Source of the DNA: Hygrocybe punicea
Taxonomy: Eukaryota > Basidiomycota > Agaricomycetes > Agaricales > Hygrophoraceae
Length of the DNA: 64,000 nucleotides
Assembly (NCBI GenBank): GCA_963556145.1
Contig: OY744461.1
Coordinates: forward strand, 124,001-188,000
Direction: 5' to 3'
The notes beneath the pieces are model-generated. The model did not search any database and was not told the origin of the DNA. It was given only the letters and a program-made list of their open reading frames with translations. The position numbers were made by a program, and so were the translations under genes. Each line of letters opens with the position of its first letter. The stretch's first letter is position 1. Positions 11,565 to 22,075 of the stretch are shown piece by piece.

Positions 11565-11682
11565 GTAGTAAACGTTCAAATGGGCGAGTCCCAAAAGAAG
11601 GGTGATGGAAACAAAGGTGCGAGCCATCGTGTGGATGATCATTGAAGACTGTAATGGATAGAAAACTGTTTTAGGTCCTGAA

Positions 11683-12730
11683 GTGATTCTGTTGCATGTC
11701 TCAGGAGCAGTAGACATGGATTTGACAAGGATGACAAGTTCGGAGATGATGATGTGGGGTCTTGCCAATTTATGGTTGAAAGGTAAAGAAGGGGGCTATG
11801 TGATTAAGCATGGACGACAACCAGTCTCTGATTTTGGCACTCCTCTTTCTGCAAATAAACAACCAATGCGTGCTTTATCTTTTGACAAGCCAAATTTTTT
11901 CGAAAAAGCCTTTCCATGCCTCTTTCCCTATGGCACTGGTGGAATCAAAGCAGACCGGGAAACGCAGCTGGAGTTTCGACAACATGTCAAGTGGGCGCTT
12001 GCATATCATGACCGAAGATTTTGGAGACACGAGACTTTCCCTTTCATTGCCTTCAGAATATTGCAATGACATCAAGCACTAGCTACAGCTTGTGTCCAAA
12101 TAAATAGGAGTGACTTTCAACGCGACGTGACAATTTTAATGGGGTTGACACCAGAACATTTACAACAAGCAGCGAGGGAAGAAGACGTGCATCTTCCCAT
12201 CGTCGATCCTGCTGTGAAGAAGATTCGTTGCCATGTACATGGAGCTGTGAGCAGAGTTCAAGGAACTGATCAAGCATGTTATCAGCTGAGAAGTCAAATC
12301 TGGTCGACTGCTCTGTTTCATGGTCCTCCTTCGGTGTGGATGACAATTAATCCAAGTGACCTCCATGATCCCATACTCTAGGTTTTTGCTGGAGAGGACA
12401 TCGATCTCGACCATTTCATTGCTAGTGCAGGACCTGATCGGAAACGACGTGCGCAGAATGTTGCAAATGATCCATATGTGGCGGCAAGATTTTTCCATTT
12501 TATTATTCAGGCGACACTTGACCATCTGTTACAAATTAAAGTTCACAATAACAAGATCAACACAGGGAAAGGGATCCTGGGAGAAGTAGTGGCATATTTT
12601 GGCGCGGTGGAGTCGCAAGGACGGGCAACCCTACATCTTCATATCCTCCTCTGGCTAAAACATACACCATCTTTCGATGAAATGGCAGAGGTTCTCAAGA
12701 CAGAATCATTCCGTGAACGAGTTGTCCATT
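11683..12730 (+). pseudogene. Helitron Rep domain, HUH half
   Basis: This segment continues the Helitron protein. It contains DMDLTRMTSSEMMMWGLANLW and the conserved FEKAFPCLFPYGTGG, then stops near 12068 and 12380. The Helitron-like N-terminal domain (Pfam PF14214 type) ends with QGRATLHLHILLWL, where HLH is the HUH metal-binding motif of rolling-circle Rep nucleases. The frame is lost just before 12730, where foreign DNA begins. The second half of Rep resumes at about 14949. Confidence 0.85.
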
Positions 12731-14948
12731 GTTATGTGAATGTTTGTTTCACCAAGAATTACCGGAGTTGACTTTGTTCAGGTACCTTCTTGTTGTTCAT
12801 GGGTTTCTAATATCTAAATAACCTATCAGGAAGGGGTTTGTGGGTATATGTACTATATAAATCAATAGAATGTAATAGTGAGGTCTCTTCAATTAAGAAT
12901 TGAGACTTTGAGTAGGTATGAATAGCAACTGGGTGTGTGATGTACTGAAAATACTAATATTCACTACTGGAATATGAAAATATGAACTAATGAATACTGA
13001 TAACAATATTCACCAGTTGAATATGGACAGTTTTGGCTACAGGGCCTATTCAATCAAGAGTATCTCTGGGTATTATAATATCTGACTTAAATCCGAAGCT
13101 TCAAATGCACATTGGCTACTAGTTCAGGGATATCTTTACAGCCGTTTGCATAAATAATGGCACTTTTTGAAATTTTTTGAATCAATAGAATAATATGGAC
13201 TTAGAAAAATTTTCTGTGCTCAATCCTGTATCTCATGAAATACTGCACAGATTGACATGGTTACAGAGGGAAAGTTGTACTATTTTCTAAGGGCTATCAG
13301 CTCCAGTAATTACATTTGGACTATATTTAGTATATGATGAGTGGTGAATGAAATAAACAGGTAATGTAGTATTTTTGACACCCAATATGATATTGTCAAA
13401 TTGTGGCATCAAATGAGCTCCTATGAACAAGATTGTAGGGAGAAAATTGTTTCAGTTTTTCAAGGGCTAGAAGCTCATATACCGTATTTTTCTTCATTTT
13501 TGTCCTTTCAGCCAATTTTACATCTTTACCATGTTCATTCATATTGGGCTTGAAATAGTATAAGACTCATAATTATTGGCTGAAAGGACAAAAATGAAGT
13601 AAAATACGGTATATGAGCTTCTAGCCCTTGAAAAACTGAACAATTTTCTCCCTACAATCTTGTTCATAGGAGCTCATTTGATGCCATAATTTGACAATAT
13701 CAATTTGGATGTCAAAAAACACCAGTTTACCTTCTATTTCACCCACAACTCACCATACACTAAATATTGTCTAAATGTAATTACAGGAGTAGATAGCCCT
13801 TAAGAAATGGTACAACTTTCCCTCTATAACCATCTTAATCCATGCAGTACTTCTTGAGATACACAACAGAGCACTCAAAATTCTTCTAAGTCCACTTTTC
13901 TCAATTGATGCAATTTACTGCCATATTCAATGCAAACGGCTGTAATACCTTTTGAATACTCTGTTTTGTTTAGGATGAAACCTTAACCTTAGAAGTGTAT
14001 CTATTTAGGATGAAACCTTAACCTTAGAAAATGTATCCAGCTGACTAATGCTGACTAATGAATTGATTGGACTGAGTGAACTGGGTGAATTCTCCTTGAT
14101 GACAAGGGGAACTCAGAGAATGATAGAATAAGAGTGAACTAGACTGGATTGCAAGCACTAGCTACTACAATGAGTAACTACTAGTACTAAGAGAATGAGG
14201 GATCACACTGTGTGAACCCAACTAAGAGTGACTACTGAGTGGTGAGGGGGGAAATCCTACTGACTACTGGAATTTGGGGGCCCTATTTATACTGTTGGAG
14301 AACAATGGGGGACTGAAAACAATGGGAAAGTGAGAATAATAGGACTGAGTCATGAGAACAATGGATGGCATCAAAGAGGCTGTGAACAATGGGCTCTATC
14401 TCCATTTGGACTGTTTAGAACAAAGGACTGCTCAGAACAATAGACCATTGTCTTTATGTAAGCAGACTATCACAATCACTTTCTGATGCATCCTATCTTA
14501 TCATTATCTTATCATCCTCTTGTTCACATCTTATCTAATCATTTCCCATTATCTAGCTGAGCCGCTTTTGATCAATACAAGTAAACAAGATTTGTAATCA
14601 ATCCATTACTGCTAATACAGGTAAGAATGCTAGTTGGGCTTATCTCCTTGCACACGCAATACAGAGAAATATATAATAAATACTAATGAGTGGGGGATGT
14701 GCCTCTGTGCACCATACATAAATGGCTAGGTCTGGGCATTGCTAGTGAAGCCATAATAAATGATATAAAGGTAAGCATATATGCTATTTGTGTCTGTTCA
14801 CTAGCATGCGTAATGTGGAAAGGCATAGAACAGGTACTAATGAGTGTAGGTGTGCATCCATAGTGTTGCACTTAAATATCTAAGTCTGTGGTCCGATGGT
14901 AAACCCATGACATTACACCCAAAAACACTTGGGGTCATGACACCGTCA
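12730..14948. mobile_element. Unclassified 2.2-kb insertion in the Helitron Rep domain
   Basis: The Helitron protein breaks at about 12730 and resumes at about 14949 with CAYLPGLKSPDS. The insert is AT-rich, non-coding, and begins TGTTATG and ends near GTCA, which could be LTR-like termini, but no clean target duplication was found. It contains the TA-flanked element at 13139-13942, a 22-base direct repeat (GGATGAAACCTTAACCTTAG, 13974 and 14007) and two diverged copies of a block around 14690 and 14840 (TACTAATGAGTG). Class uncertain. Confidence 0.5.
13139..13942. mobile_element. 804-bp long-TIR non-autonomous element, Tc1/mariner-like
   Basis: It starts CAGCCGTTTGCA and ends with the exact inverse TGCAAACGGCTG, with TA on both sides (13137-13138 and 13943-13944), the signature of Tc1/mariner-type insertion. 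Most of the element is one long imperfect inverted repeat: the left arm to about 13515 pairs with a right arm from about 13573. The best-matched stretch is next to the loop (AAGGGCTAGAAGCTCATATA against its inverse). There is no transposase inside. Confidence 0.75.
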
Positions 14949-15690
14949 CATTGACCACAACTTCTGTGCATATTTACCGGGACTCAAATCACCTGACAGT
15001 GTTAAAAACTTGCCAAAGGAAAACGATCTTAGCTACAGTCAGCCACCAGATCCATCTCATGCACATTACGCAAATGAATTGAAGATTTTCGAGCTGAAAT
15101 TGGCACAAATGGAACAGATTCACACATGTAAAGTGCAGCGATGCCTTCAATACAATAAGGAAGGCATTCTCGTTTGCAAGAGGTGTGCTCCTTTGAAATT
15201 GCTCATGCAAATTACATCACTCCAGAAGGCCGTTGGGGTTGCAAACGATTGCATCCTTTTGTCAATGGATGGGTTCCAGGAATTCTTGTCAACATTCATT
15301 GTAATAATGATGGAAAGCTCCTCACAAATGGGAGGGATATGAACAACATCACTTATTATGTGACCACATATACTGCTAAAAAGCAAGATCGTGAATCGAA
15401 CCTTTCTGCTGTCTTAGCAGATGGATTTGCTTACCACTTATCGCACCCAAACCCTCTATACATCCAAGACATCTGGGCTCAGCAACGCCTTCTAATGTTT
15501 CGACTTGTCCATGCCATTAATTGTGAACAACAAATTGCTGGTCTGATGGTCATTTCTTATCTGATGGGATGGGGTGATGTCTACAGATCCCACACGTATT
15601 CACATATCTATTGGTCTTCTTTCATAACATCTCTGTTGGGAGCACATCCGAATTTGATGAGGTTAGTCAAATTTCTAGGGTGTTGAATGT
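14949..15690 (+). pseudogene. Helitron Rep domain, tyrosine half
   Basis: The protein resumes with CAYLPGLKSPDSVKNLPKEN and a cysteine-containing segment (about 15120-15200). After a frame change it runs on with RWGCKRLHPFVNGWVPGI. The catalytic two-tyrosine motif is visible as NITYYVTTYTAKKQ (about 15345-15380), matching the Helitron YxxxYxxK pattern. It ends with GLMVISYLMGWGDVYRSHTYS, the conserved block that follows Rep in Helitrons. Frameshifts near 15180 and 15680. Confidence 0.85.
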
Positions 15691-15724
15691 CAACTGAAGG
15701 TTTACAGTAGCCACAAATCATGTC

Positions 15725-16189
15725 CTACTCAAGATGAGAGCAGGTTTGGTTTGTATTAGGGATAACGTCTACTTGTTTATTGACACATTGTATGTTTATG
15801 ATAGTGTGATGCATGAAGGTCTTACAGGAGAGGCAGCACCTGATTCGTGCAAGGAAGCTGAGATGGAGGTCAGTTTTACATGCTACAGTCATTGGTAGGG
15901 GCTCACCGATAGGACACAGTTGGCGGGTGATGTCATCACTTTGGAAGTGGATGTTAATGGTCACTTTTTCTTGAAGAGCCAAGTAACAGATTACTGATGT
16001 TGTGGAGAGCAGTTAAAAGATTTTAATGTTTTGGATTTTTTTGTACACACCTACAAAGTCGACGATGAAAATGGAATTTATGGTGACAAGTCACAGTGTA
16101 GAGGTTGTCCAAGGCATCTCCGTGTGCCATACCTGGAGAGTCATCCCAAAAAATCGCAAGGTTACCGAGTGCTCAGACCTGACAACCAC
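15725..16189 (+). pseudogene. Helitron linker between Rep and helicase, part 1
   Basis: In several frames this reads as the poorly conserved linker of Helitron proteins: FFVHTYKVDDENGIYG, then RGCPRHLRVPYLESHPKK and GYRVLRPDNH at the right end. Stops occur near 15895 and 15995. The protein continues on the far side of the 320-bp MITE at 16190-16509. Confidence 0.65.
16182..16189 (+). repeat. 8-bp target duplication of the 320-bp MITE, left copy
   Basis: ACAACCAC, repeated exactly at 16510-16517. Confidence 0.8.
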
Positions 16190-16509
16190 TAGGGAAATGC
16201 AGGGGTAATCCCAGGATACATTTGTCTGTATCCGTACTCGTACTCCCCACAGATACGGATGCAATATCCACGGATTTTACCCACGGATTCGCGATCAAAA
16301 TGACCCGGAGATCACCTGAAACGGTCAAGAATTGACTGAGATAGAGTCCAATCAATGTTTAGTCTCTATCTCAGTCAATTCTTGACCGTTTTGGATGATC
16401 TCCGGCTCATTTTGAAGCCCACGGATACGAGAATCTGTATCCGTATCCGTACTCTTAAGAGTACGGATACCTGCGGAAAAGGATTTACCCTTATCCCTGC
16501 ATTTCCCTA
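16190..16509. mobile_element. 320-bp hAT-type MITE with internal hairpin
   Basis: Ends TAGGGAAATGCAGGG / CCCTGCATTTCCCTA form a perfect 15-bp inverted repeat, flanked by 8-bp duplications (ACAACCAC). The interior folds into a hairpin with arms of roughly 50 bases around 16305-16350 and 16360-16415 (CAAGAATTGACTGAGATAGA against its inverse) and a short loop. GGATAC words repeat near both ends. There is no coding capacity. Confidence 0.85.
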
Positions 16510-16660
16510 ACAACCACAGAAACCTACCAGATATCGTAGGGCGTTGATTCCTGTGTCGAGATGATGAAGAAAGATCAGATTACTATGCCGCTTGCATGTT
16601 AATGCTTTTGAAGCCATGGCGTACCTTGGAAACTGATTTAAAGCTGGACAGCCACATTCG
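16510..16660 (+). pseudogene. Helitron linker between Rep and helicase, part 2
   Basis: With the MITE and one duplication removed, the frame continues from PDNH into RNLPDIVGR, then a TGA at 16545 where Helitrons usually have tryptophan. It goes on to FLCRDDEERSDYYAACMLML and LKPWRTLETDLK, a block strongly conserved just before the helicase in fungal Helitrons. The TGA is consistent with a G-to-A change in TGG. Confidence 0.8.
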
Positions 16661-16662
16661 AG

Positions 16663-18474
16663 ATGTTTGTAAAAGGATGTGAACCCTGCACGACGTTCGT
16701 CCTCTCAGCAATACAATATTTCCATGAATGCGATATTGCAGCCAAGAAAGACTTCAAGAAAGCAGGCAGGCTATGTATACCTCCAGACGATGTGGAAAAT
16801 GAAATTGATGATGACATGGACCTCCTGGAGTCTACAGTAAACATGGATGATGACATTACGGAGGAAGATGTGATGGCATTCAAAAATGCTCAAAAGTCAA
16901 GAAAGGAGGAGATCAATGGATGTTTGGCAATCGAATTGGTGAAGAAGGCTAATTATTTTGAGATGGTTGATGATATTTGGCCAAGAACCCCGAAAAGAGC
17001 TGTTAATGCTGATGAACAAGACCTGCAAAAATTGGAGCAGTGGAAGAATGCCTTACAGGTGAATGTGGCACTAGAAAATCAGGTTTCGAGGGGAGATGGG
17101 CAGGATGTGAGAGCAGAAGATGGACCATGGGTGTGACCGATTGATGCATCAGGACTTTCCACCATGGATGAAAGTTCCGGTGTCATAGCAAATAATATTG
17201 CAATTGATACCGATCAAAGGGAATAGCTGACTGACGATCAGCAATGTGCACATGACATTATCTTGTGGCATCTCCGAGAGACCCTAGCAGGCACACAACC
17301 TCCACCCCTGCGTATGATAATATATGGAGAAGGGGGGACAGGAAAATCGGTTGTGATTCGTGCCGTCACACGGACTTTCCGTGACTATGATGTCAAGCAC
17401 TGGTTAATCAAGTCCGCATACACAGCCATCACCGCTTCACAGATTGATGGTAAAATGACACACCATATAGGCCACATGTCAGCCAATCGGAGTGCTGCAT
17501 TGTCAGCATTGGCAAAAAAGAAAATTCAACTCTTTTGGAGAGAATATCAATATCTTTTTATCAATGAGTTTTCAATGTTAGGAAAGACATTTATGAGCGC
17601 ACTGTCGTGAAACATTGGGATCGGGAAAGCAAGTGGGGTAGAGTCAGAGATGAATTCGTTTGGAGGGATCAATGTCATACTTTCTGGCGATCTACATCAA
17701 TTTCCTCCGGTGGCCACGTCACAGACAGAAGCACTCTTTTACAAATCATCTACATCTGACAAGCTCGAAGCACAACTCAGCTGCAAAATCTATGAAGAAT
17801 TCAAAACTGTAGTGATTTTGAAGACACAGAAACGAGTGACAGATCCAGTTTGGCGAGATTTCTTGCAGCATCTATGACATGGTGATGTTCACAAGCAACA
17901 TCTAGACATGCTACAGACATTAATCATTGGTGAACCTCAAAGTATCCCCACAAACCTTCAAATGACTGAATGGCAAGACGCCATGCTCGTCACGCCTCGG
18001 CACGCGGTCAGAGAGCGCTGGAATTCAGCCACTATTTGGAGGTACTGCAGGGATCATGGTGAAACTCTTTACGTGGTGACTGCAGAAGATAGAACACAGA
18101 ATTGTCCACTCACGTGTCAGGAATAGATTGCATTGGCAGGACGGGAGGGCAAAGCCCGTAACAGCCAGAAAGACTTGCCGGAAACCATCAAGATCGCAAA
18201 AGGAATGAAAGTGATGATTACAACCAACATCGAGACGGACTTGGACATTGCTAATGATGCTCGAGGAGAGATCATTGAGATCAAGCTCCATCCCGATGAG
18301 CCCATTCCAAGTGCAGAGCCCATAGTACACTTAGAATGTGTACCCATCTACATTTTAGTGAGATTGGACAGGACGTGTGCGAAACCACTGGATGGTTTAC
18401 AGTCACAAATAATCCCCATTGAGCCTAGGAAGTGCCGCATGCAAATCAAGATCAAGACCAAAGAAGGGTGGAGC
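16663..18474 (+). pseudogene. Helitron Pif1-like helicase domain
   Basis: An acidic linker (DDDMDLLESTVNMDDDITEE) leads to the helicase. Motifs in order are Q-like LTDDQQCAHDI, Walker A IIYGEGGTGKSVVIRAV (about 17315), motif Ia KSAYTAITAS, Walker B FINEFSML (about 17565; asparagine stands where Pif1 helicases have aspartate), motif III LSGDLHQFPPVA (about 17690), then QKRVTDPVWRDFL. Stops at about 17145, 17226, 17608, 17875 and 18124. The protein is interrupted at 18475 after KTKEGWS by the nested hAT-like elements, and continues at 22076. These 5'-3' helicases unwind the donor strand during rolling-circle transposition. Confidence 0.88.
18467..18474 (+). repeat. 8-bp target duplication of outer nested element, left copy
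   Basis: GGTGGAGC, repeated exactly at 22068-22075. Confidence 0.85.
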
Positions 18475-19187
18475 TAGTGTTGGGGAAGTTCGGTCTCAGA
18501 CCGACCCAAACCCGGTTTAGACCGAACCGAAACCGCCAGTTTCGGTTTCGGTTTGGGAATTTCTAGCGGAGACCGAACCATTCGGTCTCGGTTTGGGAGA
18601 TTTGGCCGTGGGCCGAAACGGTTTCAAACTCAGTTTGAACTGCAAACCGACAGTCTCAAGTCGGTTACTTGGCTGACTTCGAAAATCACCCAAAGTCACC
18701 AACCCCCACCAACAACACCCACGATGTACGCCAAACAAGGATGATGGAGCACCCGAGGTTGACAAAACGGGTGGCAGGGTACTCCCTGCCACCCGCGTAT
18801 ATTTTTTATTTTTTATTTATTCAAACTTAACTAACGCTTTAACAAATTACAGGTTGGCGCACCACTACCACCATCACCATGACCACGACCACGACCACCA
18901 TCACGACGATGACGACCATGATTTCCACCACGATGGCCGCAACCACCAGGACCACCACAACCACCAGGACCACCACAACCACCAGGACCGCCACGTCGGA
19001 TGCCAACGACAACGCGTCCAAGACGCGCGTGCACGCAAATGAACGTGAACGGGGTGGAGTGGCAGTCAACGAGATGGAACGAGCAGTGTGGGGTGGTGCA
19101 TCCACCCCGCTCCTTCATGGTATGTGGTTTTTATTGTTGTTTTATTGATTTTATTTGTATATAATGGAATGCGGCACTACACTACCA

Positions 19188-19195
19188 CCACCACC
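19188..19195 (+). repeat. 8-bp target duplication of element W, left copy
   Basis: CCACCACC, repeated at 21692-21699. The site lies in a trinucleotide tract, so the exact border could slide by 3 bp. Confidence 0.6.
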
Positions 19196-19388
19196 TAGTG
19201 ATGGGGAAGTTCGGTTCGGTCCGGTTTTCGGCCTTTTTGCCCCAAACCAAAACCAAACGGTTCAGTTCCTACCAAAAAATCCCAAACCGAAACCGAAACC
19301 GACGTAAACGGTTTACATCGGTTTGGTTTCAGTCCAGACATGGTCTGAACCGCGAACCGCGTGGGCTGGGGGCCCTCCCTCCCATCTG

Positions 19389-19442
19389 ACCTCGCAAGAG
19401 CGCTGCACACGTCAATCGACGTGGCTAGCCTCATTACGAGGT
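19389..19442. repeat. Palindrome P1 (ACCTCGC ... CGTCAATCGACG ... ACGAGGT)
   Basis: A 54-bp imperfect palindrome centred exactly on CGTCAATCGACG, 193 bp inside the left end of element W. Confidence 0.7.
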
Positions 19443-20028
19443 GGGATTGGGGGTTGGTGGGCTGCACAGCCCTGTCCTAGCGAAACACACGCGTCGAACG
19501 CGTGTGTTCCACCTCAGCTGTTGTCGATTGGGTGTGGTGGTGGTGGTGGTGATGCCCCGACGCGTCAGACGCGTTGTGCACGCGACGACAGGCATGTTGG
19601 CCCCGCATTGGTCCTGCATTGGTTGTTTTCGGCGAGCGCGTGGTGGTGGCGTACGGGCCTCTCCGCGTGGGTGTCCCGATGCGTCATGCGTGTTGTACAC
19701 ATGCGGCGGGCGGGTTGACCCCGCATTGGCCGCATTGGTGTTGCATGGTGGTGGTGGTGGTGGTGGTGTTGTGCCGCGTTCCGTTATATACAAATAAAAT
19801 CAATAAAAGAAAGAATAAAAATAACATACCACGAAGGAGCTAGTGTTGCCGAAGTTCAGTTCGGTCCGGTTCCGACCCTTTTTGGCGGAACTGCGAACTG
19901 AACTTTGGGTCCGGTTTGGCGCATGGCCAAACCCGGACCCAGACGGCGTCGAACCGTCTCTTCACGTTCGGTCTGGGTTCAGACGTGGTCTGAAACCCAG
20001 ACCGAGGTGGGCTCACCCCATCCATTCT

Positions 20029-20080
20029 CCTCGCGAATGGCAGGCACGTATCAATAGATACGGCGCTGCACTTTGCGAGG
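20029..20080. repeat. Palindrome P2 (CCTCGCGAA ... CGTATCAATAGATACG ... TTGCGAGG)
   Basis: A 52-bp palindrome centred on CGTATCAATAGATACG, 188 bp inside the left end of element V. Same outer arms as the other copies but a diverged core. Confidence 0.65.
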
Positions 20081-20219
20081 TAGATGGGTGCTGGGGAGCC
20101 CTCCGGTGTCCCCAAGGGATGTGGAGGGACGAGGTCTTGTCCCGTGGTCCCTGCGTGGCATTGCCGGCGCTGCTGCTGCCAACCGTTGTCCTCGTCGGGG
20201 CGGTGGTATGGTTGTGGTG

Positions 20220-20600
20220 GTGTTGCTGCCACGGCTGCTGCTGCTGCTGCTGCTGTCGCCGTTGCTGCTGCCGCTGCTGCTGTTGTCGCCATTGCCACTG
20301 CTGCTGTTGCTGCTGCTGCTGGCCGTCGCCGTCGTCGTTGCCATGCCGCCGCTGGTGGTGGTGGTGTTGCGGCTGTCCCGTGTCCGTTGGCATTGGATGG
20401 CTTGGTGCAGCAGCAGCAGCAGCTGCTGCTGCCGGCACTGCTGCTGTTGTCCTCTTCGGGTGGTGGTATGGTCGCGGTGGTGTTGCTGCCACGGCTGCTG
20501 CTGCCGGCATTGCTGCTGTTGCCGGCGTTGCTGCTGTTGCCGGCGTTGCTGCTGCTGTTGCAGGTGCTTCGGCTGCTGCCGGCGCTGCTGATGGCCGTTG
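20220..20600. repeat. Degenerate CTG/GCC trinucleotide tract
   Basis: Mixed GCTGCTGCC, GTTGCTGCTG and GGTGGTGGT repeats. They leave long open frames in all six frames (poly-Ala, Leu, Gln or Cys), which are artefacts of the repeat. Confidence 0.8.
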
Positions 20601-21820
20601 CCGTCGTCGTTGATGCCGTTGCCATTGCCACCGCTGGTGGTGGTGGTGCGGCCGTCCCGCGTCCGCGTTGGCACTGGGATCCATGTTGTGCCGGGTCGTG
20701 TGCATCGCGGTCAAGTTGCCTGTGGCAGATAATATTAGTAAAGTTAAGAAATTTTATGAGACTCACCTGTGTTCATGAATGCGACAATGTGTCGCGTTCA
20801 TTGGCCTTGCGTTGTTGCGGTGTTGGTGAAGAAAACCTACGTGTAATGGTCACATGATACTGTTTACCACGAAAAAGTAAGTAAAACAAATACGAAAAAC
20901 AAATGAAATAAATACCTTAAAAATATCCGCGTTCGCGGTTTGGACACGGTTTGGAGCCGTTCAGGAAATCCGGCAGGCCTCGAAACCGGAACTGAACCCG
21001 CGGTCCGGTTCAGCACTTGGCTGAACTTAGACTGAACCTAGGGTTCGGTTCGGGGTTTGAACCGGGTTCGGCCAGGTTCGGAACCGAACTACGGCAACAC
21101 TAGAAGGAGTGGGGGTGGATGCACCACCCCCCGCTGCTCGACAACTGCCACTCCACCCTGTTCACATTCGTTTGCGTGCGTGCGCGTTGGAGGCGTTGGT
21201 GTGTCCGGTGCGGCGTTGATCGCTGCTGTCGTGGTTGTGGCCGTCATGGTGGCAGTCGCTGTCATTGCCGTCGTGGTGGTGGTGATGGTGATGGTGGTGA
21301 TGGTGGTGATGGTGGTGTGTGTCAACCTGTAATGTGTTAATGCGTTAGTTAAGTTCGAATAAATATAAATAAAAAACATACGAGGGCGGCAGGGAGTACC
21401 CCGCCGCCCGTTTTGTCGACCTCGGGTGCTCCATCGTCCTCGTTTGGCGTACATCGGGGGTGTTGTTGGTGGGGGTTGGTGAATTTGGGTGACTTTCGAA
21501 GTCAGCCAAGTACTGTCGGTTTGCGGTTCAAACTCAGTTTGAAACCGTTTCAGCCCGCGGCCAAATCTCCAAACCGGAGACCGAACTGTTCGGTCTCAGC
21601 CGAAATTTCCCAAACCAAAACCAAAACCGGCGGTTTCGGTTCGGTCTAAACCGGGTTTGGGTCGGTCTGAGACCGAACTTCCCCAACACTACCACCACCA
21701 CCACGAAACGCAAATGCGGCCAACGCGGGGTTAACCCGCCCATCGGGTTTAATCCGGCCACCGGGTTTAACACACCCACCATCGCGTGTACAAGGCGGAG
21801 CACCCCAGCACCCCAATCTC

Positions 21821-21874
21821 ACCTCGCAAACGAGCTGGCCACGTCAATTGACGTGTGTGGCGCCGTTGTGAGGT
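21821..21874. repeat. Palindrome P3 (ACCTCGCAAA ... CGTCAATTGACG ... TGTGAGGT)
   Basis: A 54-bp palindrome centred on CGTCAATTGACG, 193 bp from the right end of element Z. This is the homologous position to P1 in the inverted copy W. Confidence 0.7.
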
Positions 21875-22067
21875 CAGAATGGCGCAGGGGGGCTGACCAC
21901 CAATGGTCCGTGGTTCAGACCGCGTTTGGACCGAAACCGAACCGATGCAAATTGTTTTCATCGGTTTCAGTCTGGTTTGGGGATTTTGGGTGGAAAACCG
22001 GACCATTCGGTTTCCGGTTTGGGCAAAAAGGCCCCAAACCGGACCAAACCAAACTTCCCCAACACTA

Positions 22068-22075
22068 GGTGGAGC
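22068..22075 (+). repeat. 8-bp target duplication of outer nested element, right copy
   Basis: GGTGGAGC, identical to 18467-18474. Confidence 0.85.

Larger units (their letters stand above)
19841..21102. mobile_element. Innermost non-autonomous hAT-like element (V)
   Basis: Ends TAGTGTTGCCGAAGTTC and, inverted, TAGTGTTGCCGTAGTTC. Flanking octamers GAAGGAGC (19833-19840) and GAAGGAGT (21103-21110) differ by one base. Subterminal CGGTTC/GAACCG words are dense on both sides. The middle (20220-20600) is a degenerate GCTGCTGCCG/GTTGCTGCTG trinucleotide tract. There is no gene. Confidence 0.78.
19196..21691 (-). mobile_element. Second copy of the same element family (W), inserted in reverse
   Basis: It starts TAGTGATGGGGAAGTT and ends with the inverse of TAGTGTTGGGGAAGTT, between CCACCACC duplications. 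Its left inner sequence resembles the right end of Z, and its right inner sequence (21600-21691) is a near-perfect inverse of the first 90 bases of Z. It is therefore the same asymmetric family lying antiparallel inside Z, and the two copies form long inverted arms (18475-19130 against 21103-21691). It carries element V. Confidence 0.75.
18475..22067 (+). mobile_element. Outer non-autonomous hAT-like element (Z)
   Basis: It begins TAGTGTTGGGGAAGTT and ends with the inverse, flanked by GGTGGAGC duplications. Subterminal DNA is packed with GGTTT/AAACC and CGGTCT words. Without its insert it is about 1.1 kb: the left part 18475-19195 plus the right part 21700-22067. The left inner sequence (GGTCTCAGACCGACCC) differs from the right inner sequence (GGTCCGGTTTGGGGCC, read inward), so the element is asymmetric. 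Low-complexity CCACCA/GACCAC tracts fill the centre. There is no gene. A second copy in reverse orientation sits inside. Confidence 0.8.

Noticed and set aside
19840..20860. Six overlapping long open frames, 170-308 codons
   Set aside because: They are produced by the CTG/GCC trinucleotide tract inside element V, in all frames at once, with poly-Ala/Leu/Gln translations.
18475..22067. Inversion or macro-transposition to explain crosswise end pairing
   Set aside because: A single asymmetric element with a reversed copy inside itself explains both the TIR similarities and all duplications without rearrangement.
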